This document shows positions 7,889 through 21,154 of a stretch of 41,646 nucleotides of DNA, piece by piece. Made by a program: the position numbers and the translations under genes. The stretch spans positions 1 through 41,646 of the forward strand of contig JACMNE010000157.1 of assembly GCA_014378715.1 (NCBI GenBank). The letters are read 5' to 3'. Positions within the stretch are counted from its first letter, which is position 1. Each line of letters starts with the position of its first letter. Below the pieces are notes generated by a model. It saw only the letters and a list, made by a program, of their open reading frames with translations. It was not told where the DNA came from and did no database searches. The stretch comes from Microbacteriaceae bacterium. GTDB taxonomy: Bacteria; Actinomycetota; Actinomycetes; Actinomycetales; Microbacteriaceae.

Positions 7889-9178
7889 TCAGCGGCGGTG
7901 GACGGGGATCCGCATCGTCCCCTCGCCGGCCAGGCGCTGCGCGAAGTAGGCCGCTGGACCGCGCACGACCGACAGCAGCTCGTACCAGCCGACACGGGCG
8001 ATCGTGCGGCCGAGCTCATCTCGTGGCCCGGACTCCTGCACGACGGACACCTCGGGTCGTCGCCACGCGAGCGAGGTGAGCCTGGCGATGGCCCGGGGGC
8101 TGCGGCGCAGGGCGATGCCGAGGGTGCGCGGGTTGAGGGCGATCTTGGTGAGCCAGGCGCCGAGTCCCACCCCGTAGCCGCGCGCCTGCACGCGCAGTGC
8201 GGCGAGGTCGTCGCGGTGGCGGTGCCAGACGAGGGCGGACGGCTGCATCACGAAGGTGCGGCCGTCGAGGATCACCCTGGTGAACATGTCCAGGTCCTCT
8301 CCCCCGCCGGTGCGGGTGCCGACACCGAACGCGGTGTCGAATCCGCGCAGCTCGAGTGCCGCTGAACGGCGCATGGCGAAGTTCGCCCCAGTGCCGAATT
8401 CGCCGACGCAGAAGGGGAACATCGGCAGGTCGGCAGGCGGCGACGCGAGGGAGTAGACGCGGGAGACGAGGTTCTTCGACCAGCTGACCCGGTCGTCGAA
8501 GAAGCCCTGCACCCTGGTGCGCAGCTCGCCGCTCGGCACCAGCCCGGCGACGCAGTCGACGCCGGGCGCGCGGGCGAAGCCGGCCGCGAGTTCCGAGAGC
8601 CAGTGGCTGTCGACGACCACGTCGTCGTCGGTGTACGCGACGATCTGCCCGGTGGCGGCGGTGAGCCCGGTGTTTCGGGCGCGGGACAGCCCAGGCACGG
8701 GTTCGAGCACCACGCGCACGCGCGGGTCGGCGAACTCGTCGCGCACGAGGTCGCGGGTCTCGCTCGTCCGTCCGGCGTTGTCGACGACGACCACATCGAA
8801 GTCGGGGTAGTCGAGGCGCAGGATCGCTCCGAGGGCGGTTCGCAGGTGGGCCGCCCGGTCGCGGGTGCACACCACGACAGTGATGGACGGCAGCTCGGCG
8901 ACATCCGCCCGGGGCTCCGACTGCGGCAGCTCGGAGATGGCGGCCAGAAGTTCGTCCCCGGACACCGTGCCGTCGACGACCGCGACGTCGACGAAGCCGC
9001 GCACGCTGGCTCCGTCGCGCACCAGCAGGCGGGCGTGGTGGTATCCGTCCGCGTGGCGGAGTGTGACCTGCATTCCTGCGGCAGCGGATGTCGCGTCGAT
9101 GCCGCCGACCCAACGCGCGCCGGGCCATTCCGGCTGGGCGGGACTCGTCATGGCCGGGTCGAGTTCGACGGTGATCAC
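7889..9178 (-). CDS. Family 2 glycosyltransferase with N-terminal extension
   Basis: 429 residues. The GT-A fold starts near residue 98 (SITVVVCTRDRAAHLRTAL), with metal/nucleotide-sugar binding DDD at 184-186 (AYTDDDVVVD), a GTGANFAMRR segment and an acidic GGGEDLDMF acceptor-site motif. The first 95 residues form a separate beta-rich region that I do not recognise. The C-terminal 100 residues (HRHRDDLAALRVQARGYG onwards) are typical of actinobacterial GT2 proteins and end in a basic tail. The GTG start overlaps the previous glycosyltransferase's stop (GTGA), so it is the last gene of a three-gene operon. It likely adds a sugar to a cell-surface polysaccharide or glycolipid; donor and acceptor are unknown. 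Confidence 0.88.
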   Translation of the reverse strand: MITVELDPAMTSPAQPEWPGARWVGGIDATSAAAGMQVTLRHADGYHHARLLVRDGASVRGFVDVAVVDGTVSGDELLAAISELPQSEPRADVAELPSITVVVCTRDRAAHLRTALGAILRLDYPDFDVVVVDNAGRTSETRDLVRDEFADPRVRVVLEPVPGLSRARNTGLTAATGQIVAYTDDDVVVDSHWLSELAAGFARAPGVDCVAGLVPSGELRTRVQGFFDDRVSWSKNLVSRVYSLASPPADLPMFPFCVGEFGTGANFAMRRSAALELRGFDTAFGVGTRTGGGEDLDMFTRVILDGRTFVMQPSALVWHRHRDDLAALRVQARGYGVGLGAWLTKIALNPRTLGIALRRSPRAIARLTSLAWRRPEVSVVQESGPRDELGRTIARVGWYELLSVVRGPAAYFAQRLAGEGTMRIPVHRR

Positions 9179-10125
9179 GGGGCAACCATTTTCGTGCGGG
9201 CCGGGGCGGCGACGGAGGCACGCAGGAGGGTGCCGTAGGCGAGCCCTGCCGCGGCGGCTCCGAGGGAGAGCACGATGGCGGCGGCGCCGAGCGGGCGCCC
9301 CTGCCGGAGCTCGCGGATCACGCCGGCCGGGAGGATGCGCCTGGCGTAGGCCGACTCGCTCTCGAGGGCGTCTCCGCGGCCGAGGCTGCGGCTGAGGGCG
9401 GCCTTGGAGACCCCCTCGAAGAAGCTGCGCCTGCGCAGGTAACGCCAGGTCATCCGGTCGGGCGTGACGCGGTGGCTGACAGTGCTGAGCGGCTCGAAGA
9501 CGATGCGGGTGGCCGGGTTCGCCTGGCGGAGGCGGATGCAGACCTCGGTCTCCTCGGCGCCCAGCGGGATCTGGCCGACCCGGCCGGTGTCGAGGTTGAA
9601 CCCGCCGATGTCGACCAGGGGCGACCGGATGAAGGCCATGGTGCAGCCCATCACGTTGCGCACGTCCTCGCGGGACGTCGGCTGGCCGCGGTAGGTGCAG
9701 CCGACGACCCAGAGGAGCTCCGGCGGCAGGGTGACGGATGGCAGCCCGTGCGGCCAGACCGGGTTGGCGCGCCCGCCGACGGCGACGACATCCGCCGCAT
9801 CGAAGCAGTCGAGCATCGCGCGCAGCCAGCCGGGGCCCGCGGTCGCGTCGTCGTCGAGGAAGGCGACGATCACGCCGGAGGCGAGCTCGACTCCGGTGTT
9901 CCTGGCGCCGGAGAGTCCCTGCCGCGAGGCGTTCTCCACGACGGTGATCTGGGGCCAGGCGGCCGCGGCGCGCTCGAACAGCTCGCGCTCGTGGTCGATC
10001 ACGAGGATCACCTCGGTGGTGTCCGGCTGGGCGATGGCGGACTCCACCGAGGCGGTGAGGTCATCCCACCTGCGCTGGGTGTACGCGCAGACGATGACAC
10101 TCACCTCGGGGTGGGGAGAGCTCAC
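9175..10125 (-). CDS. Family 2 glycosyltransferase with C-terminal membrane segment
   Basis: 316 residues. The GT-A domain begins at residue 7 (VSVIVCAYTQRRWDDL); the metal-binding DDD is at 91-93 (FLDDDATAGPGW), and the acceptor-side motif is GAEETEVCIRLRQ. A block WRYLRRRSFFEGVSKAAL follows the catalytic domain. One hydrophobic helix near 280-301 (AAAIVLSLGAAAAGLAYGTLL) probably anchors it to the inner face of the membrane. GTG starts at 10125 inside the upstream gene's stop, and its own stop overlaps the next GTG, showing tight coupling in the middle of the operon. It probably works on a lipid-linked or surface glycan with its neighbours; the sugar is unknown. Confidence 0.88.
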   Translation of the reverse strand: MSSPHPEVSVIVCAYTQRRWDDLTASVESAIAQPDTTEVILVIDHERELFERAAAAWPQITVVENASRQGLSGARNTGVELASGVIVAFLDDDATAGPGWLRAMLDCFDAADVVAVGGRANPVWPHGLPSVTLPPELLWVVGCTYRGQPTSREDVRNVMGCTMAFIRSPLVDIGGFNLDTGRVGQIPLGAEETEVCIRLRQANPATRIVFEPLSTVSHRVTPDRMTWRYLRRRSFFEGVSKAALSRSLGRGDALESESAYARRILPAGVIRELRQGRPLGAAAIVLSLGAAAAGLAYGTLLRASVAAPARTKMVAP

Positions 10126-10943
10126 ACCGTGCTCCGGGGCGGGAGCTCTGCGCCGATGATGGACTCGGACAGCAGCGGGCTCGCGTAGGCCTCACGGGAG
10201 CGGATGCCCCGCGAACGCTCGGCGAGGATGGTTTTGAGAACACGGAATCCGTCGCTCACGGCCCGCAGGTTGCTCTCACCGTGGATGCGCAGCTTCTCCA
10301 CGCTCGGCACCTCGACGACATTCATGTTCGCGGTCGCGATGCGGATGTTGAGCACCGTCTCGATCTCGAAGCCGTCGCCCCAGTGCATCTGCCCGTCCTC
10401 GCGGCGAGGCAGGTGGATGGACGGCAGCTCCAGCGAGGGCATGATGTGCGCCCAGAAGGCGTTGTAGCCGTAGCAGAGGTCGGTGTAGCGGGTGCCAAGG
10501 AGCACGTTGGTGAGGGTGTTGAGGCCGTAGTTGCCGAGGCGGCGGAACGGGGTGATGTCCTCGCTGCCGCCTCCCTCGCAGAATCGGCTGCCCTTGGCGA
10601 CATCCGCTCCGGCGAGCAGGGCGTCGACGAACACGGGGATCTCCTCCGGGTCGGCCGACCCGTCTGCGTCGAACATGATGACGATGTCGCCCGTGACGGC
10701 GGCGAAGCCGCAGGCGAGGGCGTTGCCCTTGCCGGTGCGGGTCTGGCGGATGACCTGGATGTCGGGCATCACACGTTCGGCAGCTCCGATGGTGTCGTCG
10801 ACGGAGTTCCCATCGACCAGGATGACCTGGTGCACGTCAGGCAGCAGAGGGAGGATCACTTCGAGGTTGCGCGCTTCGTTCCGCGCGGGGATGACGATTG
10901 AGATGCGGGGGGCGGAGCGGGGGGTACGGTCGATCGGGTTCAT
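10122..10943 (-). CDS. Family 2 glycosyltransferase, dolichol-phosphate-mannose-synthase-like
   Basis: 273 residues, a compact GT-A enzyme: RISIVIPARNEARNLEVIL at 13-31, VDGNSVDDT at 43-51, TGKGNALACGF at 70-80 and the metal site DADGS at 92-96. The form resembles polyprenyl-phosphate glycosyl transferases, though no membrane helices are seen. I chose ATG at 10943, with AGGA eight to nine bases upstream. A longer frame reaching 11054 is rejected because that stretch uses many codons that are rare here (TTA, CTA, TTT, AGG, ACA) and runs over a promoter and hairpin. It is the first gene of the glycosyltransferase operon and ends in a GTGA overlap with the second. Possible role: making or extending a lipid-linked sugar. 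Confidence 0.87.
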   Translation of the reverse strand: MNPIDRTPRSAPRISIVIPARNEARNLEVILPLLPDVHQVILVDGNSVDDTIGAAERVMPDIQVIRQTRTGKGNALACGFAAVTGDIVIMFDADGSADPEEIPVFVDALLAGADVAKGSRFCEGGGSEDITPFRRLGNYGLNTLTNVLLGTRYTDLCYGYNAFWAHIMPSLELPSIHLPRREDGQMHWGDGFEIETVLNIRIATANMNVVEVPSVEKLRIHGESNLRAVSDGFRVLKTILAERSRGIRSREAYASPLLSESIIGAELPPRSTV

Positions 10944-11013
10944 CGCGGGTGTCCTGTCGGATCGGGGGGGACCTAGGGAAATACGGGCCGGCAGCGATGG
11001 CGGCGATGGCCGG

Positions 11014-11036
11014 AAAAAACCCCGGGGTAAGCGGGG
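11014..11036 (-). terminator. Terminator-like hairpin in the glycosyltransferase leader (possible attenuator)
   Basis: On the minus strand CCCCG (11036-11032), a seven-base loop and CGGGG (11024-11020) are followed directly by six T (11019-11014). It begins about 15 nt after the predicted transcript start and lies about 70 nt before the first gene. The stem is short (5-6 bp), so termination may be partial. The only U-run terminator found in the window. Confidence 0.45.
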
Positions 11037-11056
11037 CGTCTTCGTCACTGGCATTT

Positions 11057-11085
11057 AAGTTACGCAATCGGCGGGGCAGTCTCAA
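11057..11085 (-). promoter_or_regulatory. Promoter of the glycosyltransferase operon
   Basis: Minus strand: -35 TTGAGA (11085-11080), 17-base spacer, -10 TAACTT (11062-11057). It is the best sigma-70-type match in the window. The start would be near 11050, giving a leader of about 105 nt with a terminator-like hairpin. Confidence 0.6.
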
Positions 11086-11113
11086 CCCGCCAACGGGATT
11101 CTCCCAGCGGCTG

Positions 11114-11180
11114 GATCGCTCCCTCGAGGGTCCCGCGTACCCCGAAGTGGGGGTGGGCACTCAGCGCGGGTGGAGCGATC
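11114..11180. repeat. Inverted repeat in the divergent intergenic region
   Basis: GATCGCTCC (11114-11122) is matched by its exact reverse complement GGAGCGATC (11172-11180), with 49 bases between. Inside lie a perfect palindrome CCCTCGAGGG (11121-11130) and a short ACCCC/GGGGT hairpin (11139-11154). The right arm ends five bases before the -10 of the small Cys/His-rich gene, a typical operator position. Together with the leader and promoter, this accounts for most of the 10944-11235 gap. Confidence 0.4.
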
Positions 11181-11185
11181 GGTCA

Positions 11186-11191
11186 TAGAAT
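11186..11191 (+). promoter_or_regulatory. -10 box for the small Cys/His-rich gene
   Basis: TAGAAT on the plus strand, close to consensus. Transcription would start near 11198, about 38 nt before the chosen ATG. No recognisable -35, which would fit dependence on an activator or on the adjacent inverted repeat. Confidence 0.4.
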
Positions 11192-11235
11192 CGAGCTCAG
11201 GGATGCACCGCGCACCCGCGATCGGATGGATGACC

Positions 11236-11421
11236 ATGACCTCAGCCACCCCGGCATCCGCCGCTCGGATCTGCGGCTGCGGGCATGCCCACGAGGCTCA
11301 CGAGCACTACCGCCGCGGATCGGACTGTGCCCTGTGCGAACCGGGTGTCTGCGCGGCATTCCACGACGGCGGCACGCGCGGTGCGGGGCTCCCAGCGCAG
11401 GTTCCGCTCGCCGCGGATTGA
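11236..11421 (+). CDS. Small Cys/His-rich protein (CxCGHxHExHxH), function unknown
   Basis: About 61 residues from ATG at 11236 (ATG at 11230 is equally possible; a GGATGG stretch lies upstream). Residues 13-43 hold Cys13, Cys15, His17, His19, His22, His24, Cys31, Cys34, Cys39 and His43, a density that suggests a bound metal, perhaps zinc or iron. The pattern CxCGHxxxxHxHYRxGxDCxxC seems to recur in small actinobacterial proteins (from memory). No signal peptide or membrane helix. It is the only plus-strand gene between tRNA-Leu and the right edge and converges on pyk. I believe it is real because of the motif, the upstream -10 and its lack of overlap with other genes, but no function can be assigned. 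Confidence 0.6.
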   Translation: MTSATPASAARICGCGHAHEAHEHYRRGSDCALCEPGVCAAFHDGGTRGAGLPAQVPLAAD

Positions 11422-11568
11422 GCACGGCTCACACAGTCGTACCCCGCAACACCCACCGTTCGAGATGGATATCGCACGAGAATTAATCTCGCGGAAACCT
11501 CCCATTTCCCCTGGGGGTGGACAACCCGGTCTGAATGAGCCTACGACATGTGCCCGTCGCCCGGCGGC
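11422..11568. other. Intergenic region between the small gene and the pyk terminator
   Basis: 147 bases without a convincing gene. It contains a relatively AT-rich small hairpin, CGAGA-ATTAA-TCTCG at 11477-11491, which might end the small gene's transcript although no U-run follows. Confidence 0.4.
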
Positions 11569-11610
11569 ACGCGAAACGGCCCGGATCTGTCGATCCGGGC
11601 CGTTTCGCGT
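11569..11610. terminator. Perfect 19-bp hairpin terminator after pyk
   Basis: Left arm 11569-11587 and right arm 11592-11610 are exact reverse complements (core CGAAACGGCCCGGATC), with a four-base loop TGTC. It lies 18 bases after the pyk stop, at the end of the long his-trp-glt-pyk run, and also faces the converging small gene. No U-tract follows on either strand, a common feature of actinobacterial terminators. Confidence 0.8.
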
Positions 11611-11628
11611 TGTGGTGCTGGGGTCGGG

Positions 11629-13071
11629 CTACTTCGCGTAGGCGGGCGCGGCCGCGTTGTGCACGTCGCCGACCCGGTGCACCCGCACGTCGTTCGTGGA
11701 GCCCGAGATTCCGGGAGGGGACCCGGCGATCACGATGACGCGGTCGCCGACGTCGGCGCGGTGGTTGCCGAGCAGCACGTCGTCGACCTGGCCCATGAGC
11801 TCGTCGGTGTGGGTCACCCGAGGCACCAGGAAGGTCTCGACGCCCCAGACCCAGGCGAGGCGCGAGCGGATGCCCGGCTCCGGCGTGAAGGCGTAGATGG
11901 GCACACGGTGGCGCAGACGCGACATGCGACGTACGGAGTCCCCCGACTCGGTGAACACACACAGGTAGCGCGCGTCGACGAAGTCGGCGACCTCCGCCGC
12001 AGCCAGGGTCAGGGCGCCGCCGAGCGTGCGCGGCTTGGTGCCGAGCTCGGGGATGCGCTCGAGGCCGTGCTCCTCGGTCGAGGTGATGATGCGCGCCATG
12101 GTCTGCACGGTGATCACGGGGTACTCCCCCACGCTCGTCTCGCCGCTCAGCATGACCGCGTCGGCGCCGTCGAGCACCGCGTTGGCGACGTCGGAGGTCT
12201 CGGCGCGGGTCGGGATGGGGCTGGAGATCATCGACTCGAGCATCTGCGTGGCCACGATGACGGGCTTCGCCATGCGGCGGGAGAGCTCGACGGCGCGCTT
12301 CTGCACGATCGGCACCGCCTCGAGCGGGAGCTCGACGCCGAGGTCGCCGCGGGCCACCATGATGCCGTCGAACGCGTCGATGATGGCTTCGAGGTTGTCG
12401 ACGGCCTGCGGCTTCTCGATCTTGGCGATGACGGGGACCTTGCGGCCCGACTCGGCCATGATCTCCTGCACACGCACGATGTCCTCGGCGCTGCGCACGA
12501 AGGAGAGGGCGATCAGGTCGGCGCCGAGGGCGAGGCCCCAGCGCAGGTCGGCCTCGTCCTTCTCGGACAGCGCTGGCACGTTGACCGCGACGCCGGGCAG
12601 GTTGATGCCCTTGTTGTTCGACACCATGCCGGCGACGACGACCTCGGTCGTGACGGTCGTCGCAGTGGCCGAGACGACGCGAAGCTTGACCTTGCCGTCG
12701 TCGATGAGCAGGAAATCGCCGGGGGCGACGTCTCCGGGCAGTCCCTTGAAGGTCGTGCCGCAGATGTCCTTGGTGCCGAGGATCTCATCGGTCGTGATGG
12801 CAAAGATGTCGCCGACCGAGAGCTCGTGGGGACCGTCGGAGAACTTGCCGAGGCGGATCTTGGGGCCCTGGGGGTCCACAAGCACGGCGACGGCGCGGCC
12901 GGAGTCGTCGCTTGCGCGGCGGACGTTCTTGTACACCTCCTCGTGCACGTCATAGCTGCCGTGGCTCAGGTTCATCCTGGCGACGTCGACGCCGGCATCG
13001 ATGATGGCCCGGATGCTGTCGTAGCTCGAGGTTGCCGGGCCGAGGGTGGCGACGATTTTTGCGCGTCTCAT
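11629..13071 (-). CDS. pyk: Pyruvate kinase
   Basis: 480 residues, converting phosphoenolpyruvate and ADP to pyruvate and ATP in the last step of glycolysis. Recognisable parts: N-terminal KIVATLGPATSS, RMNLSHGS (substrate and K+ site), the inserted B domain near 70-170, IAKIEKPQAVDN, the metal-binding MVARGDLGVE segment, TQMLESM and VMLSGETSVGEYP, then the C-terminal allosteric domain. Start ATG at 13071 has AAGGA five bases upstream. It follows gltD by 48 bases with no terminator between, so readthrough from gltBD is likely. A perfect hairpin lies just after its stop. Pyruvate kinase beside glutamate synthase places a carbon-flow enzyme with nitrogen assimilation. Confidence 0.97.
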   Translation of the reverse strand: MRRAKIVATLGPATSSYDSIRAIIDAGVDVARMNLSHGSYDVHEEVYKNVRRASDDSGRAVAVLVDPQGPKIRLGKFSDGPHELSVGDIFAITTDEILGTKDICGTTFKGLPGDVAPGDFLLIDDGKVKLRVVSATATTVTTEVVVAGMVSNNKGINLPGVAVNVPALSEKDEADLRWGLALGADLIALSFVRSAEDIVRVQEIMAESGRKVPVIAKIEKPQAVDNLEAIIDAFDGIMVARGDLGVELPLEAVPIVQKRAVELSRRMAKPVIVATQMLESMISSPIPTRAETSDVANAVLDGADAVMLSGETSVGEYPVITVQTMARIITSTEEHGLERIPELGTKPRTLGGALTLAAAEVADFVDARYLCVFTESGDSVRRMSRLRHRVPIYAFTPEPGIRSRLAWVWGVETFLVPRVTHTDELMGQVDDVLLGNHRADVGDRVIVIAGSPPGISGSTNDVRVHRVGDVHNAAAPAYAK

Positions 13072-13119
13072 GGAATCCTTCTTGAAAGTGACGGTGCTGT
13101 GAACGATGGTGCCGGTGGG

Positions 13120-19144
<6,025 letters not shown>

Positions 19145-19205
19145 GTGCAACCGTCCTCACGAGGAACCTGTTACGCGGGACACCGTCGGCCCTGGGGAAT
19201 GCCGG

Positions 19206-19220
19206 TCTTCGGAGCGAAGA
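19206..19220. other. Small hairpin in the gltB leader
   Basis: TCTTCG (19206-19211) and CGAAGA (19215-19220) form a 6-bp stem with a three-base GAG loop, about 60 nt before the gltB start. It could be a weak regulatory element. No known riboswitch was recognised. Confidence 0.3.
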
Positions 19221-19237
19221 AGCGGGGTGTTCGGGTG

Positions 19238-19243
19238 AGCCTA
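19238..19243 (-). promoter_or_regulatory. Candidate -10 box for gltB, overlapping the lgt stop
   Basis: TAGGCT on the minus strand, the same hexamer used before polA, DUF885 and rpe. Its TAG is the lgt stop codon. A start near 19231 would give a leader of about 87 nt. No clear -35. Confidence 0.35.
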
Positions 19244-20317
19244 TGCTTTCGCACCGCTTGTGGCGGGTTTCTTGGCCGGGGATGAATCGTCCTCGTCCGC
19301 AGCGCCATTGCCATCATCATCGGAGTCCGAATATCTGTCCTCCGAGTCTACCCCAGTGACCGGTACCCACTCGCGGCCGGGCAGGTAAACACTCGGCTCG
19401 AGCGCAGGGTGTCTGCGGGTTTGGATGATGATGATGATGAGACCGACGAGGATCGCGGCGAACGCCGCCCACACGTTGGTACGCACGCCGAGGAAGATCT
19501 CGCTGGGATCGATGCGGATCGACTCGAAGACGCTGCGGCCGATTCCGTACCAGATGAAGTACAGGCCGATGAGCTTGCCCCACTGCAGCCGCCAGCCGAC
19601 CGCCTCGATGGCGGGAACGGACAGCGCACCGATCTGCCTCCTGGTGCGGCGGAAGCGGCGCTCGGCGAGCAGCAGCACGGCGACCCCGGCGAGGTTCCAG
19701 ATGATCTCGTAGAGGAAGGTGGGGTGGAACAGGGTCCCGGCGGGCAGGCCGATCGGGAAGGCGGCGTTGGTGGCCTCGATCTCGAGCCCCCACGGCAGGT
19801 TCGTGGGCAGGCCGTACAGCTCGTGGTTGAAGTAGTTGCCCAGACGGCCGAAGGCCTGCGCGAGCAGTAGGCCAGGGGCGAGCGCGTCGGCGAAGCCCCA
19901 GAACCGCACCCCGGCGAGCCGGCAGCCGATGAACGTGCCGACCGCGCCGAGCAGCAGCGCCCCGAAGATCGCGAGCCCGCCCTCCCAGACGTAGAAGACC
20001 TTCATCAGGTCGGCTCCGGCGAAGAAGTAGTCGTCAGGGTGCGTCACCACATGGAAGATGCGCCCACCGATGATGCCAAACGGCACGGCCCAGAGCGCGA
20101 TGTCGAGCACAACGCCCGGGTCGGCTCCCCGATGCTTCAAGCGGATGCTGGTGAGCCAGGTCGCCGCGACGATGCCGATCAAGATGCAGATGGCGTAGGC
20201 ATGGATCGAGATGTTGAAGCCGAACCAGGTCAGTCCGATGTCACGCAGCCACTGGCCGAGGTTGAAGACCTGCCAGTCGAAGCTGGGGCTGGGGATGCTC
20301 AGGGGTGCGATCGACAC
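19241..20317 (-). CDS. lgt: Prolipoprotein diacylglyceryl transferase
   Basis: 358 residues, a polytopic membrane enzyme that moves diacylglycerol from phosphatidylglycerol to the lipobox cysteine of prelipoproteins. The Lgt signature GRLGNYFNHELYG is at 157-169, and hydrophobic helices occur near 35-55, 70-90, 114-133, 144-158, 205-220, 250-265 and 280-300. Conserved elements include GGRIFHV (84-90) and YEIIWNL. The start is GTG at 20317. After the last helix there is a 60-residue hydrophilic tail rich in Asp, Ser and Lys, which is not part of the core enzyme. It follows trpA by 42 bases, continuing the his-trp run, as in mycobacteria. Confidence 0.96.
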   Translation of the reverse strand: MSIAPLSIPSPSFDWQVFNLGQWLRDIGLTWFGFNISIHAYAICILIGIVAATWLTSIRLKHRGADPGVVLDIALWAVPFGIIGGRIFHVVTHPDDYFFAGADLMKVFYVWEGGLAIFGALLLGAVGTFIGCRLAGVRFWGFADALAPGLLLAQAFGRLGNYFNHELYGLPTNLPWGLEIEATNAAFPIGLPAGTLFHPTFLYEIIWNLAGVAVLLLAERRFRRTRRQIGALSVPAIEAVGWRLQWGKLIGLYFIWYGIGRSVFESIRIDPSEIFLGVRTNVWAAFAAILVGLIIIIIQTRRHPALEPSVYLPGREWVPVTGVDSEDRYSDSDDDGNGAADEDDSSPAKKPATSGAKA

Positions 20318-20359
20318 GATCCTGGTGCCTTTCTCGTAGAGGATGCCGGGAACGGCAGG

Positions 20360-21154
20360 TTAGAGCCTAGTGCCGGCCGACAGGGCCGCGGCGGTCTCCG
20401 CGACGGCGGACACGCCTCCCGTGGTGAGTGCCTTGACCAGGGCGGAGCCCACGATTGCGCCGTCGGCGTAGGCGAGGACCTCGCGCACCTGGTCGGCGCT
20501 CGAGATGCCGAGCCCCACGCAGGTGCTCGTCGCCCCGGAGGCGCGCAGTCGCGCGACCAGAGACTTTGCCGCAGAGTCGACGTCAAGCCTGGCCCCCGTG
20601 ATCCCCATCGTCGAGACGGCGTAGACGAACCCGCGGCTCGTCTCCACTGCCTGCGCGAGGCGCTCCGGGGTGGACGAGGGGGCAGCGAGGAAGATCCGAT
20701 CCAGGCCCGCCCGGTCTGAGGCGGCGATCCAGCTGGCCGCCTCGTCCGGGATCAGGTCGGGGGTGATGAGCCCGGCGCCGCCGGCGGCGACGATGTCGTC
20801 GGCGAACCGTTCGACCCCGTACTGCACGATCGGGTTCCAATAGCTCATGAACACGACGGGGATGCTGACCCGGGCCGTGATGGCCGCCATGACCTCGAAG
20901 CCGTTCCTGAGCCGGAACCCGGCGGCGAGGGCGGTCTGGGTCGCCTCCTGGATGACCGGTCCGTCCATCACCGGGTCGGAGTAGGGCAGGCCCAGCTCGA
21001 TGACGTCGATGCCGTTCTCGGCTAGCGCGACGGCGGCCTCGATGCTCGTGTCGATGTCGGGGTATCCGGCCGGCAGGTAGCCGATGAGGGCGCCGGCCCG
21101 GTCGCGGTTCGCGGAGGCGATGGCCTCGGCGACCGTGCTCGAGGGGATGTTCAT
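20360..21154 (-). CDS. trpA: Tryptophan synthase alpha chain
   Basis: 264 residues, TIM barrel that cleaves indole-3-glycerol phosphate to indole and glyceraldehyde 3-phosphate. The catalytic pair is visible as Glu53 and Asp64 in [16 protein letters not shown], matching Glu49 and Asp60 of the Salmonella enzyme. The phosphate-binding region [13 protein letters not shown] is near the C-terminus. Its ATG overlaps the trpB stop (ATGA), so alpha and beta chains are coupled, as expected for partners of an alpha2beta2 complex in which indole is channelled. Confidence 0.97.
   Translation of the reverse strand: MNIPSSTVAEAIASANRDRAGALIGYLPAGYPDIDTSIEAAVALAENGIDVIELGLPYSDPVMDGPVIQEATQTALAAGFRLRNGFEVMAAITARVSIPVVFMSYWNPIVQYGVERFADDIVAAGGAGLITPDLIPDEAASWIAASDRAGLDRIFLAAPSSTPERLAQAVETSRGFVYAVSTMGITGARLDVDSAAKSLVARLRASGATSTCVGLGISSADQVREVLAYADGAIVGSALVKALTTGGVSAVAETAAALSAGTRL

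Noticed and set aside
10944-11054. Longer N-terminus for the first glycosyltransferase
   Set aside because: It would include the predicted transcript start and hairpin, uses rare codons (TTA, CTA, TTT, ATT, AGG), and adds an unconserved Pro/Arg stretch.
11170-11235. Start of the small Cys/His-rich gene at 11170
   Set aside because: The region overlaps the inverted repeat and the -10 box; ATG at 11230 or 11236 gives the conserved-looking part.
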